In this document: one piece after another, positions 7,504 through 15,351 of the stretch
Layout of the letters: each line of letters begins with the position of its first letter
Position numbering within the stretch: the stretch's first letter is position 1
Source: JAOPZW01 sp963764585
GTDB taxonomy: Bacteria; Actinomycetota; Thermoleophilia; Solirubrobacterales; Solirubrobacteraceae
DNA length: 64,000 nt
Assembly (NCBI GenBank): GCA_963764585.1
Contig: CAVXTB010000016.1
Coordinates: forward strand, 1 to 64,000
Reading direction: 5' to 3'
The notes under the pieces: generated by a model
Told to the model about the DNA's origin: nothing
Databases searched by the model: none
The model's input: only the letters and a program-made list of their open reading frames with translations
Position numbers and translations under genes: made by a program

Positions 7504-8579
7504 ACGCCGCCGTGCTCGCGCTCCCAGCGCTTGAAGTCGTCGGTGAAATAGAGGAGGCGGATCTTCTTGAACTCGGTCGAGCTGTACAGAGTTGCGCGGT
7601 CCTCGATCTCGGGGTTCTCGGCGGCGATCGCGTCGAGGATCGCGTCGCATTCCTCCTTCGAGCGGCCGTGGGCCATCGTGAAGATCGAGTACGGCCAGTC
7701 CGCGTAGGTGGGGCGTTGGTAGCAATGCGAGATGCCGCGGTAGGCCGCCATCCGCGGGCCCACGTCGAGGACGCGGTCGTCGGGCACCTTCCACACGCCC
7801 ATGCCGTTGGCGCTGAAGCCGGCCCGGCGGTGGTAGAGGATCGCCGCGACGCGCCGCAGCAGGCCGCGATCGGCCATCGCGCCGAGGTGCTCGACGAGGG
7901 CGTCGACGGTCATCCCGAGCTGCCCGGCGGCCGCCGCGTAGGGCTCGGACACCACGGGCAGGTCGCCCTGCGTCGCGCGGATGACCGCCTTGTCGAGCTC
8001 GTCGAAGGGCTGCTTCTCCAGCTCGACCGGCTCCTCGGCCACCGCGGCCTTGGCCAGCTCGTCGGTGCCGCCGACGAGCTCGAGGTCCATGCGGATCTTG
8101 AAGAGCTTGAGCGTCGGGAGCTGGCGGATCGACTCGGCGCCCGTGAGCCGCTGCAGCACCTCGAGCGTGCCGTCCAGGCCCAGCGCGGAGTCCTCCTCGA
8201 CCGCGATCGTGAACCACATGTTGAAGTCGTGGTTGCGCAGGTAGTTGTGGCTGACGCCGGGGTGCGAGTTGATGATCTTGGCCGGGCGCCACGGGTGCTC
8301 GGGGTCGACCCGGGCCGCGACGAGCATCGAGCCGTAGCCGAGTGCGCGCGTGTCGTAGATCGGCGTGACCTGGCGGATGATGCGCTCGTCGAGGAGCTCC
8401 TGGACGCGCTGCAGGACGCGCCCCTCGGGCACCTCGAGCGCGCGCGCGACCGCGGCATACGGCCGCGGCTCGATCGGGAAGGCGCCCTGCATCGTGTTGA
8501 GCAGGCGCTTGTCGAAGTCGTCGAGCGGGATCGCCGCGCCGTGCGCGCGGGAGCGGAGCTTGGGCGTCACTGAAGCCAT
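7500..8579 (-). CDS. Fused AhbA-AhbB-like siroheme decarboxylase (Lrp/AsnC fold)
   Basis: A 359-residue protein made of two homologous halves, each with an AsnC/Lrp-type helix-turn-helix followed by a ferredoxin-like domain. Half one (about residues 18-170) has DDFDKRLLNTMQGAFPIEPR and SHNYLRNHDFNMWFTI. Half two (about 190-355) has FDELDKAVIRATQGDLPVV and SHCYQRPTYADWPYSIFTMAHG. These motifs match siroheme decarboxylases AhbA/AhbB and NirD/L/G/H, which convert siroheme to didecarboxysiroheme. It lies between hemB (13-base overlap) and hemL (4-base overlap), so a tetrapyrrole role fits better than a generic regulator. Whether this organism makes heme via siroheme cannot be decided here. Confidence 0.85.
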   Translation of the reverse strand: MASVTPKLRSRAHGAAIPLDDFDKRLLNTMQGAFPIEPRPYAAVARALEVPEGRVLQRVQELLDERIIRQVTPIYDTRALGYGSMLVAARVDPEHPWRPAKIINSHPGVSHNYLRNHDFNMWFTIAVEEDSALGLDGTLEVLQRLTGAESIRQLPTLKLFKIRMDLELVGGTDELAKAAVAEEPVELEKQPFDELDKAVIRATQGDLPVVSEPYAAAAGQLGMTVDALVEHLGAMADRGLLRRVAAILYHRRAGFSANGMGVWKVPDDRVLDVGPRMAAYRGISHCYQRPTYADWPYSIFTMAHGRSKEECDAILDAIAAENPEIEDRATLYSSTEFKKIRLLYFTDDFKRWEREHGGV

Positions 8580-9541
8580 CGGGCGGCGTCCTTGGCGTGG
8601 TAGGTGATGACGATGTCGGCGCCCGCGCGGCGGATCGAGGTGAGCGCCTCGAGGACGGTGGCGCGCTCGTCGAGGGAGCCGGCGGCGGCCGCCGCCTTCA
8701 CCATCGCATACTCGCCGCTGACGTTGAAGGCGGCCACCGGCAGGCGCGTGGCCTCCTTGACGCGCCACAGGACGTCGAGATACGGCAGCGCCGGCTTGAC
8801 CATGACCATGTCGGCGCCCTCCTGCACGTCGAGGAGGACCTCGCGCAGCGCCTCGTCGCCGTTGGCCGGGTCCATCTGGTAGCCGCGGCGGTCGCCGAAG
8901 GCCGGCGCCGAGTCGACCGCCTCGCGGAACGGGCCGTAGAACGCCGAGGCGAACTTCGCGCTGTAGGCGAGGATCGGCGTGTCGGTCAGCCCGTCGTCGT
9001 CGAGCGCGGCGCGGATCGCGCCGACGCGCCCGTCCATCATGTCGCTGGGCGCGATGACGTCGGCGCCCGCGCGCGCCTGCGAGATCGCCGTGCGCGCCAG
9101 CAGCTCCAGCGACGCGTCGTTGTCGACGCTGCCGTCGGCGCGCAGCATGCCGCAGTGCCCGTGGCTCGTGTACTCGCACAGGCACAGGTCGGCGACGACG
9201 AGCAGGTCGGGATGGGCCTCCTTGATCGCCCGCGTGGCGAGCTGGACGATGCCCTCGTCGTCCCAGGCGCCCGAGCCCTCCTCGTCCTTGTGACCCGGGA
9301 TGCCGAAGAGGATGACCGCCGGGATGCCCAGCGCGACCGCCTCGCCGGCCTCCTCGACGGCGGCCGAGATCGACAGCCGCTCGACGCCGGGCATGGTCGG
9401 CAGCGCCATCCGGCCCTCGAGGCCGTCCTGGACGTACAGCGGCAGGACGAAGTCGCCGGGATCCAGGCGCGTCTCGCGCACGAGGTCGCGCAGCACGGGG
9501 GTGCGGCGCAGGCGGCGCAGGCGGGTTTGCGGGAACGGCAC
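8567..9541 (-). CDS. hemB: Porphobilinogen synthase (5-aminolevulinate dehydratase)
   Basis: A 324-residue cytoplasmic enzyme joining two 5-aminolevulinate molecules into porphobilinogen. The zinc-binding cysteines lie in DLCLCEYTSHGHCG, indicating a Zn-type enzyme. The two active-site lysines lie in YSAKFASAFYGPFR and MVMVKPALPYLD. The GTG start at 9541 gives MPFPQTRLRRLRRTPVLRDL, the normal N-terminus for the family. The reading frame extends upstream into the acetyltransferase gene in another frame, and that part was rejected. First gene of the hem block. Confidence 0.96.
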   Translation of the reverse strand: MPFPQTRLRRLRRTPVLRDLVRETRLDPGDFVLPLYVQDGLEGRMALPTMPGVERLSISAAVEEAGEAVALGIPAVILFGIPGHKDEEGSGAWDDEGIVQLATRAIKEAHPDLLVVADLCLCEYTSHGHCGMLRADGSVDNDASLELLARTAISQARAGADVIAPSDMMDGRVGAIRAALDDDGLTDTPILAYSAKFASAFYGPFREAVDSAPAFGDRRGYQMDPANGDEALREVLLDVQEGADMVMVKPALPYLDVLWRVKEATRLPVAAFNVSGEYAMVKAAAAAGSLDERATVLEALTSIRRAGADIVITYHAKDAARWLQ

Positions 9542-9543
9542 GC

Positions 9544-10128
9544 CTACATCGTACGGGCGCTCATCGCCTGCCAGTCCTCGAGCGTGAGCGCGTACAGGTC
9601 GTGGTCCTCCCACACGCCGTTGATCTTCAGGTAGCGCGCGGCGCGCCCTTCCAGGCGGAAGCCCACCTTCTCGGCCACGCGCACCGAGCGGATGTTGCGG
9701 GGGATGATCGCCGGCTGGACGCGGTGAAGGCCGGCGTGGTCGAAGGCGAAGCGCAGGGCCAGGCGCACCGCGCGCGTCGCGTGGCCGCGGCCGAGCGCGT
9801 CCTTGTCGATCCAGTAGCCGAGCGTGGCGTTCTGCCACGGGCCGCGCACGACGTTGGAGAGCGCCACGCGCCCGATCAGGCGATCGCCCGCGTCGAGGTC
9901 GATGACGCCGAAGGCATAGGCGGTCCCCGCCGACCACGAGCGCTGGTCGAGGTCGAGCTCCAGGCGCTGGCCCGCCTCGGTGTAGAAGCTCTCGTCGCGC
10001 ACCGGGTCCCACGGCCCGGTGTGGTCGCGGTTGGCGATCCGGAGCGCCAGCTGTGCGCGCGAGTCGCCCGGATCGGTCGGCCGGATCGCCGTCGGCGTGT
10101 CCTCGAGCCGGACGCGCGGCGCGCTCAC
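9544..10128 (-). CDS. GNAT-family N-acetyltransferase, RimJ/RimL type
   Basis: A 194-residue acetyl-CoA-dependent N-acetyltransferase. The C-terminal half has the RimJ/RimL pattern: GYWIDKDALGRGHATRAVRL covers the acetyl-CoA pyrophosphate loop, followed by HRVQPAIIPRNIRSVRVAEKVGF and a late EDHDLYALTLEDW. The GTG at 10128 overlaps the stop of the ABC permease gene (GTGA). It ends 2 bases before hemB. Substrate unknown; related proteins modify ribosomal proteins or small amines. Confidence 0.87.
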   Translation of the reverse strand: MSAPRVRLEDTPTAIRPTDPGDSRAQLALRIANRDHTGPWDPVRDESFYTEAGQRLELDLDQRSWSAGTAYAFGVIDLDAGDRLIGRVALSNVVRGPWQNATLGYWIDKDALGRGHATRAVRLALRFAFDHAGLHRVQPAIIPRNIRSVRVAEKVGFRLEGRAARYLKINGVWEDHDLYALTLEDWQAMSARTM

Positions 10129-11483
10129 GAGCTGAAGCGGGCGAGCGCCGCGCGGGCGAGCGCCAGGTAGGCGACGGCGAGGATCGCGAGGTGGGCGAGC
10201 GTCTGGCCCAGCCCGGGCTCGGCGCCGTTCACCGCGGCGTCGACGGCCTGCAGCGCCGGGCGGAACGGGAAGAGCGCGGAGACGGCGCGGATGACGTCGT
10301 AGAGCGTGGCGGCGACCGTGCCGGACGGCACGAGCGCCAGGAAGGCCATCGGCAGCGCCAGCAGGAAGGCCAGCAGCGACGCCGCGCGGACCTCGCGCGC
10401 GACCGCGCCCACCGCGACGCCGAGCGCGCCGAAGGCGATCGCACCGCCCGCGAGGGCCACCATCCAGAGGGCGAAGCGCCCCCAGTCCAGGTGCACGAAG
10501 ATCCCGATGCCGCACAGCATGGCGAGCGAGACCGCGAACGCGCACGCCGCCGCAAGCGCCACCTTCTCTCCCAGGAGCCCGAGCCGCGAGACCAGCCCGC
10601 GGACGAGCCGCCCGAAGGCGTGCTCCTCGCGCTCGAGCGCGAGCATCCCGGAGGCCAGCAGCACGGTGACGAGCATCAGCGAGACCGTCACCGACACGGC
10701 GACCGCGAAGGCGTCGAGCGACGTCTTGTGGCCGGACAGCACGGTGCGCTTGACCTGCAGTGGCTGGCCGACGGCGTCGAGGACGTTGTTGGCCAGGCCG
10801 AGGTTCTCGATCGCCAGCTGGGAGAAGTCGACGACCGCCTTGATGTTGCGAGCCTGCTCTGAGTCGGGCGGCAGCGTGCGCAGCGCCGTCTCGAGCTGGG
10901 CCTTGGAGCGCTCGAGGCCGAGCACGTCGAACTTCTGGCCCAGCAGCGAGAACTGCCCGCCCTTGAGCAGGACGCCGAGGTACTTCGCAGCCAGCGTGGT
11001 CAGCGTCCCGGCCAGCGCCTTGTTGGCGTCGGCCAGGCGGCCCTTGATCGTCGACTCGACGATCTGCGCCTTGATCGGATCCTCGACGTTGTAGATCGCC
11101 TCGAGCGTCGGCGGCTTCGTGCCGGTCAGGTTGATCGCGTCCTGCAGGCGCTTGGTCGCGTCGGGCGGCACGACGAGCGCGCCCAGGACCTCGCCGTCAC
11201 GCACCATCTTCACCGCCTGCGCGCGCGAGTCGACCTCCACCGGGTCGATCGACCTGAACAGCTCGCGCGCGTAGCGCGACACGTCCAAGCGCTGGTTGCC
11301 GACCGTGAAGCTCGTCTCGCCCGCGGGCAGCTCGTTGACGATCGCGACCTTCGGCTTGTCGGGCCCCCGCGAGAGCGCCAGGCCGATCAGCACCGAGATC
11401 AGCACGGGGTAGGCGACGAGCACCGCCACCAGGAACGGCGAGCGGCGCAGGATCCGCAGGTCCTTGAGCAGCAGCCAGCGCAC
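10125..11483 (-). CDS. ABC-2 type transporter permease
   Basis: A 452-residue membrane protein with one N-terminal helix (SPFLVAVLVAYPVLISVLIG), an extracytoplasmic domain of about 200 residues, and a cluster of five or six helices in the C-terminal half. This is the ABC-2/YhgE-like architecture. The adjacent upstream gene encodes the ATPase, so the two form an exporter or drug-resistance-type system. The large outer loop contains heptad-like helical segments. The substrate cannot be inferred. Confidence 0.88.
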   Translation of the reverse strand: MRWLLLKDLRILRRSPFLVAVLVAYPVLISVLIGLALSRGPDKPKVAIVNELPAGETSFTVGNQRLDVSRYARELFRSIDPVEVDSRAQAVKMVRDGEVLGALVVPPDATKRLQDAINLTGTKPPTLEAIYNVEDPIKAQIVESTIKGRLADANKALAGTLTTLAAKYLGVLLKGGQFSLLGQKFDVLGLERSKAQLETALRTLPPDSEQARNIKAVVDFSQLAIENLGLANNVLDAVGQPLQVKRTVLSGHKTSLDAFAVAVSVTVSLMLVTVLLASGMLALEREEHAFGRLVRGLVSRLGLLGEKVALAAACAFAVSLAMLCGIGIFVHLDWGRFALWMVALAGGAIAFGALGVAVGAVAREVRAASLLAFLLALPMAFLALVPSGTVAATLYDVIRAVSALFPFRPALQAVDAAVNGAEPGLGQTLAHLAILAVAYLALARAALARFSS

Positions 11484-11489
11484 GTGCGG

Positions 11490-12209
11490 CTAGTGGCCTC
11501 GCTCGTGGAGGAAGCGCACGAACGCCGCCTCGAAGTCGCGCGGATCGCCGCCGACGAGCGCCTCGAGGTCGCCGGGCGTGCCGGTGAACAGCACCTCGCC
11601 GTCGGCGAGCACGAGCACGCGGTCGGCGTAGCGCTCGGCCTCGCCGACGTTGTGCGTCGAGAAGACGACCGCGGTGCCGCGGCTGGCCAGGGTGCCGATG
11701 AACTCCCACAGGCGCTCGCGCTGGCGCGGGTCCAGCGACGACGACGGCTCGTCGAGCGCGAGCACCGGCGGGTCGGCGAGCAGGCCGACCGCGATGTTCA
11801 CGCGCTGGCGGTTGCCGCCCGACAGGCGCCCGAGCTCGTCGTCGGCGCGGCCGCCCAGGCCGGTCTGCTCGAGCATCCGCGCCACCACCGCGTCGGGGTC
11901 GGCGACGCGCTCCAGGCGCGCGAACAGGCGCAGGTTCTCGGCCACGCTGAGCTTCGCGTAGACCGCCGGTTGCTGGGGGACCCACCCGACGTCGCGCGGC
12001 TCGCGGCTGACGCTCCCGCTGGTCGGCGCCTGCAGGCCGGCGAGGATCGACAGCAGCGTCGTCTTGCCGGCGCCGTTGGGCCCGATGACCGCGACGACCT
12101 CGCCCGCGTGCGCCTCGAAGCTCACGCCGCGCAGCGCCTCGCGGCGCCCGAAGCGCTTGCTCACGGCGGACGCCGCGATGGCGGCGCCGCTGGCGGTGGC
12201 CGTGCTCAC
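11490..12209 (-). CDS. ABC transporter ATP-binding protein
   Basis: A 239-residue ATPase partner of the downstream ABC-2 permease (6-base gap). The Walker A motif is IGPNGAGKTTLL, the signature is LSGGNRQRV (Asn in place of the usual Gln), Walker B is VLALDEPSSSLD, and the switch His is in VFSTHN. The GTG at 12209 overlaps the stop of the AI-2E permease gene (GTGA). Earlier in-frame codons lie inside that gene in another frame and were rejected. Confidence 0.93.
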   Translation of the reverse strand: MSTATASGAAIAASAVSKRFGRREALRGVSFEAHAGEVVAVIGPNGAGKTTLLSILAGLQAPTSGSVSREPRDVGWVPQQPAVYAKLSVAENLRLFARLERVADPDAVVARMLEQTGLGGRADDELGRLSGGNRQRVNIAVGLLADPPVLALDEPSSSLDPRQRERLWEFIGTLASRGTAVVFSTHNVGEAERYADRVLVLADGEVLFTGTPGDLEALVGGDPRDFEAAFVRFLHERGH

Positions 12210-13519
12210 CTGCCGGACGGTACTTGCGGGCGCGTGACCTCGGCGCCACAGCTGCCGCAGAACGCGTCGCGGGCGCCGAGCTCGGCACCGCACTCGCCGC
12301 AGCGTCTTCGCCGGGTGGGTGGGTTCCGCTTCGCCTCGGCGACCTGCAACGGGTTCATCGTCCCCCACGGCTCGAGGACGAGGTGCTCGCGCAGGTAGAC
12401 GACGGTCTCGCGGATCACGGCCGCGACCGGCAACGCGATCAGCGCGCCGACGAAGCCGAACAGCTCGCCGCCGAAGAGCAGCGCGAAGATCACCAGCAGC
12501 GGGTTGATGCGCAGGGCGTGGCCGAAGATCAGTGGCGAGGCGACATGGCCCTCGATCTGCTGGAGCGCCACGAAGAAGATGGCCAGCCACAGCGCGGTCA
12601 GCGGGTCCTGGAAGAGCGCGACGAGCAGCGGCGGCACCGCGCCCAGGAACGGGCCGACGTACGGGACGAGCTCCATGAGCCCGAACCAGACGCCGAAGGC
12701 CAGGGCGTAGGTCTTGCCGTCGGGGAAGATGCCGACCGCGCCGAAGATCCACAGGCCGATCCCGGCCCCGGCGCCCATCACGAGGCTGAACAGGAGCTGG
12801 CCGCGCACGTAGCCGGCGACCGCGCGCACGATCCGCGACGGGTAGTCATCCTCGCGGCTGCCGTCGCCCGGCGGCATGACCGAGCGCACGAGCGAGCCGA
12901 TCGCCTCGCCGTGGATGAGCATGTAGACCGACAGCACGAAGACGAGGATCAAGCCGATGCCGGCGGTCACGACCTTCGTCAGCAGGTCGGTGCCGAAGGA
13001 GACGATCGAGTCGGTGCCGCCGACGACCTTGTCCTGCAGCGTCTGCAGCGCGGTCTCGCCCTGCCGCTTGATCTCGACGTTGATGCCCTTGCGGTCGAAG
13101 TAGTCCTGGACGTCGGCCAAGCGCTCGTTGGCCGAGCGCGTGATGGACGGGATGTCGTCGCGCAGCGCGGTGACCTGGTCGGAGATCGGGTTGGCCAGCA
13201 GGATCCCTGCGCCCACGAGCACGCCGAAGAAGCCCAGGTAGACGCAGACGATCGCCACCCCGCGCGGCAGGTGGGCGCCCCGCTGGAGGCCGGCGACCAG
13301 CGGGGCGAGGATCAGGGCGATGACCGCCGCGGCGACGAAGATGAGCACGACAGTGCCGGCGGCCTTGACGACGGCGTAGAGCAGGAACAGGCCGAGCGGC
13401 AGCGCGATGAGCTGGATCCAGCGCGGGACGACGACCGGCTGCAGCGCCTCGGCCGGCGGCTCGACCTCGAGGGGATCGCGGCCCTCGAAGTCGTCGGTGT
13501 GCTCGTCGTGGTCGCTCAT
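12206..13519 (-). CDS. AI-2E family transporter with C-terminal zinc ribbon
   Basis: A 437-residue polytopic protein with the AI-2E/PerM architecture. It has N-terminal helix pairs, an amphipathic central domain (about residues 110-165), and a C-terminal bundle with LVPYVGPFLGAVPP and the hallmark GHVASPLIFGHALRINPL. The tail (about residues 405-435) contains two Cys pairs, CGECG and CGSCG, forming a zinc-ribbon-like module that is unusual for the family. The family exports small molecules or ions (autoinducer-2 in E. coli TqsA); the substrate here is unknown. It starts 26 bases from the divergent phosphodiesterase gene. Confidence 0.88.
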   Translation of the reverse strand: MSDHDEHTDDFEGRDPLEVEPPAEALQPVVVPRWIQLIALPLGLFLLYAVVKAAGTVVLIFVAAAVIALILAPLVAGLQRGAHLPRGVAIVCVYLGFFGVLVGAGILLANPISDQVTALRDDIPSITRSANERLADVQDYFDRKGINVEIKRQGETALQTLQDKVVGGTDSIVSFGTDLLTKVVTAGIGLILVFVLSVYMLIHGEAIGSLVRSVMPPGDGSREDDYPSRIVRAVAGYVRGQLLFSLVMGAGAGIGLWIFGAVGIFPDGKTYALAFGVWFGLMELVPYVGPFLGAVPPLLVALFQDPLTALWLAIFFVALQQIEGHVASPLIFGHALRINPLLVIFALLFGGELFGFVGALIALPVAAVIRETVVYLREHLVLEPWGTMNPLQVAEAKRNPPTRRRRCGECGAELGARDAFCGSCGAEVTRPQVPSGR

Positions 13520-13545
13520 CGCCCCGTTGCGCGAGAGTATGGGCC

Positions 13546-14355
13546 GTGCCCGACGCCCCCGCGAGCATCCTCTTCATCGGCGACGTGGTCGGCGGCCTCG
13601 GCCGGCGCACCCTGCTGGCGATGCTGCCCTCCCTGCGCGAGCGCTACGAGCCGACCTTCGTCGTGGTCAACGCCGAGAACGTCGCCGGCGGCCTGGGCAT
13701 CACGCCGAAGATCGCCGACGAGCTCCTCGACGCCGGTGTCGACGCCATCACGCTGGGCAACCACGCCTACCATCGCAAGGAGATCTACCCGTACCTGGAC
13801 GTCCAGGAGCGCATCGTGCGCCCCGCCAACTACCTGAGCACGCAGCCGGGGCGGGGCTGGTGCATCGTCGCGCGCGACGGCGTGCGCCTGGGCGTCGTCA
13901 ACCTCAGCGGCAACCTCTTCCTGCGCGCAGGCCGCCCGGCCTTCGTGGAGATCGACTCCGTCCTCGGCCGGTTGGGGGACGAGGTCGACCACGTCATCGT
14001 CGACATGCACGCCGAGGCGACCAGCGAGAAGGTCGGCATGGGCTGGTTCCTCGACGGCCGCGTGACCGCCGTGGTCGGCACGCACACGCACGTCCCCACC
14101 GCCGACGCCCGGGTGCTGCCCGGCGGCACCGCCTACATCACCGACGTGGGCATGACCGGGCCGCGCGGCGGCGTGATCGGCGTGCGCAAGGAGCAGGCGA
14201 TCGAGTCGCTGCGCACGCACATGTCGGTGCGCTTCGACACCTCCGACGAGGACCCGTGGCTGATGGCGGTGCTCGTGCGCTGCGCCGACCGGCCGCGGCG
14301 GGCGGCGTCGATCGAGCAGGTCCTGCTGCCCTGGCGCGCGACGGCGCCGGGCTAG
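13546..14355 (+). CDS. ymdB: YmdB-family metallophosphoesterase (TIGR00282)
   Basis: A 269-residue dinuclear-metal phosphodiesterase. Metal-binding motifs include IGDVVGGLGR at the N-terminus, VVVNAENVAGG, TLGNHAYHRKEIY and VVGTHTHVPTAD. Family members hydrolyse 2',3'-cyclic nucleotides, and in Bacillus YmdB affects biofilm and sporulation decisions. The canonical GNHxxD is GNHAYH here. The start is GTG at 13546; an ATG at 13539 is out of frame. Only 26 bases separate it from the divergent AI-2E gene, so any promoters must overlap or the transcript has a very short leader. Confidence 0.92.
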   Translation: MPDAPASILFIGDVVGGLGRRTLLAMLPSLRERYEPTFVVVNAENVAGGLGITPKIADELLDAGVDAITLGNHAYHRKEIYPYLDVQERIVRPANYLSTQPGRGWCIVARDGVRLGVVNLSGNLFLRAGRPAFVEIDSVLGRLGDEVDHVIVDMHAEATSEKVGMGWFLDGRVTAVVGTHTHVPTADARVLPGGTAYITDVGMTGPRGGVIGVRKEQAIESLRTHMSVRFDTSDEDPWLMAVLVRCADRPRRAASIEQVLLPWRATAPG

Positions 14356-14359
14356 GTCG

Positions 14360-14855
14360 TTGATGCCGGGCCCGTGGTGTGTCGCTGGTCGTCCGCGCGG
14401 GGTTGGCGGCGCCGCGCTTTCAGGGCACCGAGGGGGACAGGCGCGCTGTGGCGGGCGCCACCGTGGCGTCGTGCCTTGTCGCGGGCGGCTGCGCAGAGGG
14501 GCGCGCGTGTTGGTGCACGGCGCGCGTGTTCTGTAACACCTTGCGGGCCGCTGCTCTGAACTGTGTCGGTTCAGCCCCGGAAACCGGTGCCAATCCAGCG
14601 CAGTTCGCGAGGGCGCCTCCGGCGGCAGGGCCGAACGTGTTGCGAAACACGCACGCGGACCGCTCGCGCAGGGGGCGGGCGGCGCGAGCCGCGCGCCAAG
14701 CGACCCCCTCGGCCGCCCGACGCCAACGACGAAGCGCGACGCCACGCCGGCGCCACCACAGCCGCTTCTCCCCCTCAATGCCCTGGCCGCGCAGAGCGGC
14801 GAGCGTCGCGCGGACGACCAAAGGACACGCCAAACCCACGGCAGCTACCGGCCAT
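14360..14855. repeat. Large imperfect inverted repeat filling the gene-free gap
   Basis: This 550-base gap holds no convincing gene. Its two halves are imperfect inverted copies centred on CCGGAAACCGG at 14577-14587. TGGTCGTCCGCGCG at 14386-14399 recurs as its reverse complement at 14807-14820. Further matches run inward (CAGGGCA followed by GAGGGGGA, then GTGGCGTCG) and outward almost to the ymdB stop. Each arm also carries a small hairpin: GTGTT-CTGT-AACAC at 14526-14539 and CGTGTT-GCGA-AACACG at 14636-14651. The right arm is roughly 40-50 bases longer. A transcript would fold into one long hairpin. It could be two inverted copies of a repeat element, a structured RNA, or a relic. Confidence 0.75.
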
Positions 14856-14904
14856 TTACCCGACGCCACCCTGATGGCCTACCGCGGTCGGCTCGAATGC
14901 CGCC

Positions 14905-15351
14905 ATGCATCCGAGCACCGTCAAGTCGATCCCGCTGTTCGCCTCCGTCCCCCGGCGCCGACGCAAGGTCGTCGCGAGCCTCGCCGACGAGGTCGAGGTA
15001 CCCGCCGGGTTTCACCTCACGAGCCAGGACGGCTACGCGCGCGAGTTCTTCGTGGTCGTCGCCGGCACCGCGGACGTCGTCCGCGACGGCGAGCGCGTGG
15101 CCGCGGTCGGGGCCGGCGACTTCTTCGGCGAGGTCGGCCTCCTCGGTCGCGGCTGGACGCGCACGGCGACCGTCGTCGCGACGTCGCCGATGCGCCTGCT
15201 GGTGCTCGCCAGGCGCGAGTTCCGCGAGCTGCTGGCCGCGTTCCCCGCGGTCGCTGCGCCGATCGTCCGCGCCGCGGCGGAGCGGGCGCAAGGAAGGCCT
15301 CAGCGCCAGGCGACCGCCGGCGCCGGTAGGCGGCCGAGCTCCTCGACGTAG
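14905..15351 (+). CDS. Cyclic nucleotide-binding domain protein (no DNA-binding domain)
   Basis: A small soluble protein of 148 residues consisting of one CRP-type cNMP-binding beta-barrel. Typical elements are FVVVAGTADVVRDGERVAAVG, the phosphate-binding-cassette region GDFFGEVGLLG with RTATVVA, and a C-helix. No helix-turn-helix follows, so it is a stand-alone sensor or adaptor rather than a transcription factor. The basic, low-complexity C-terminus overlaps the convergent membrane protein gene by 52 bases. The binding ligand and partner are unknown. Confidence 0.85.
   Translation: MHPSTVKSIPLFASVPRRRRKVVASLADEVEVPAGFHLTSQDGYAREFFVVVAGTADVVRDGERVAAVGAGDFFGEVGLLGRGWTRTATVVATSPMRLLVLARREFRELLAAFPAVAAPIVRAAAERAQGRPQRQATAGAGRRPSSST

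Noticed and set aside
14379..14874. Two antiparallel open frames in the gap after ymdB with similar-looking translations
   Set aside because: Their similarity comes from the inverted repeat itself; neither has a good ribosome-binding site, a family match or normal length.
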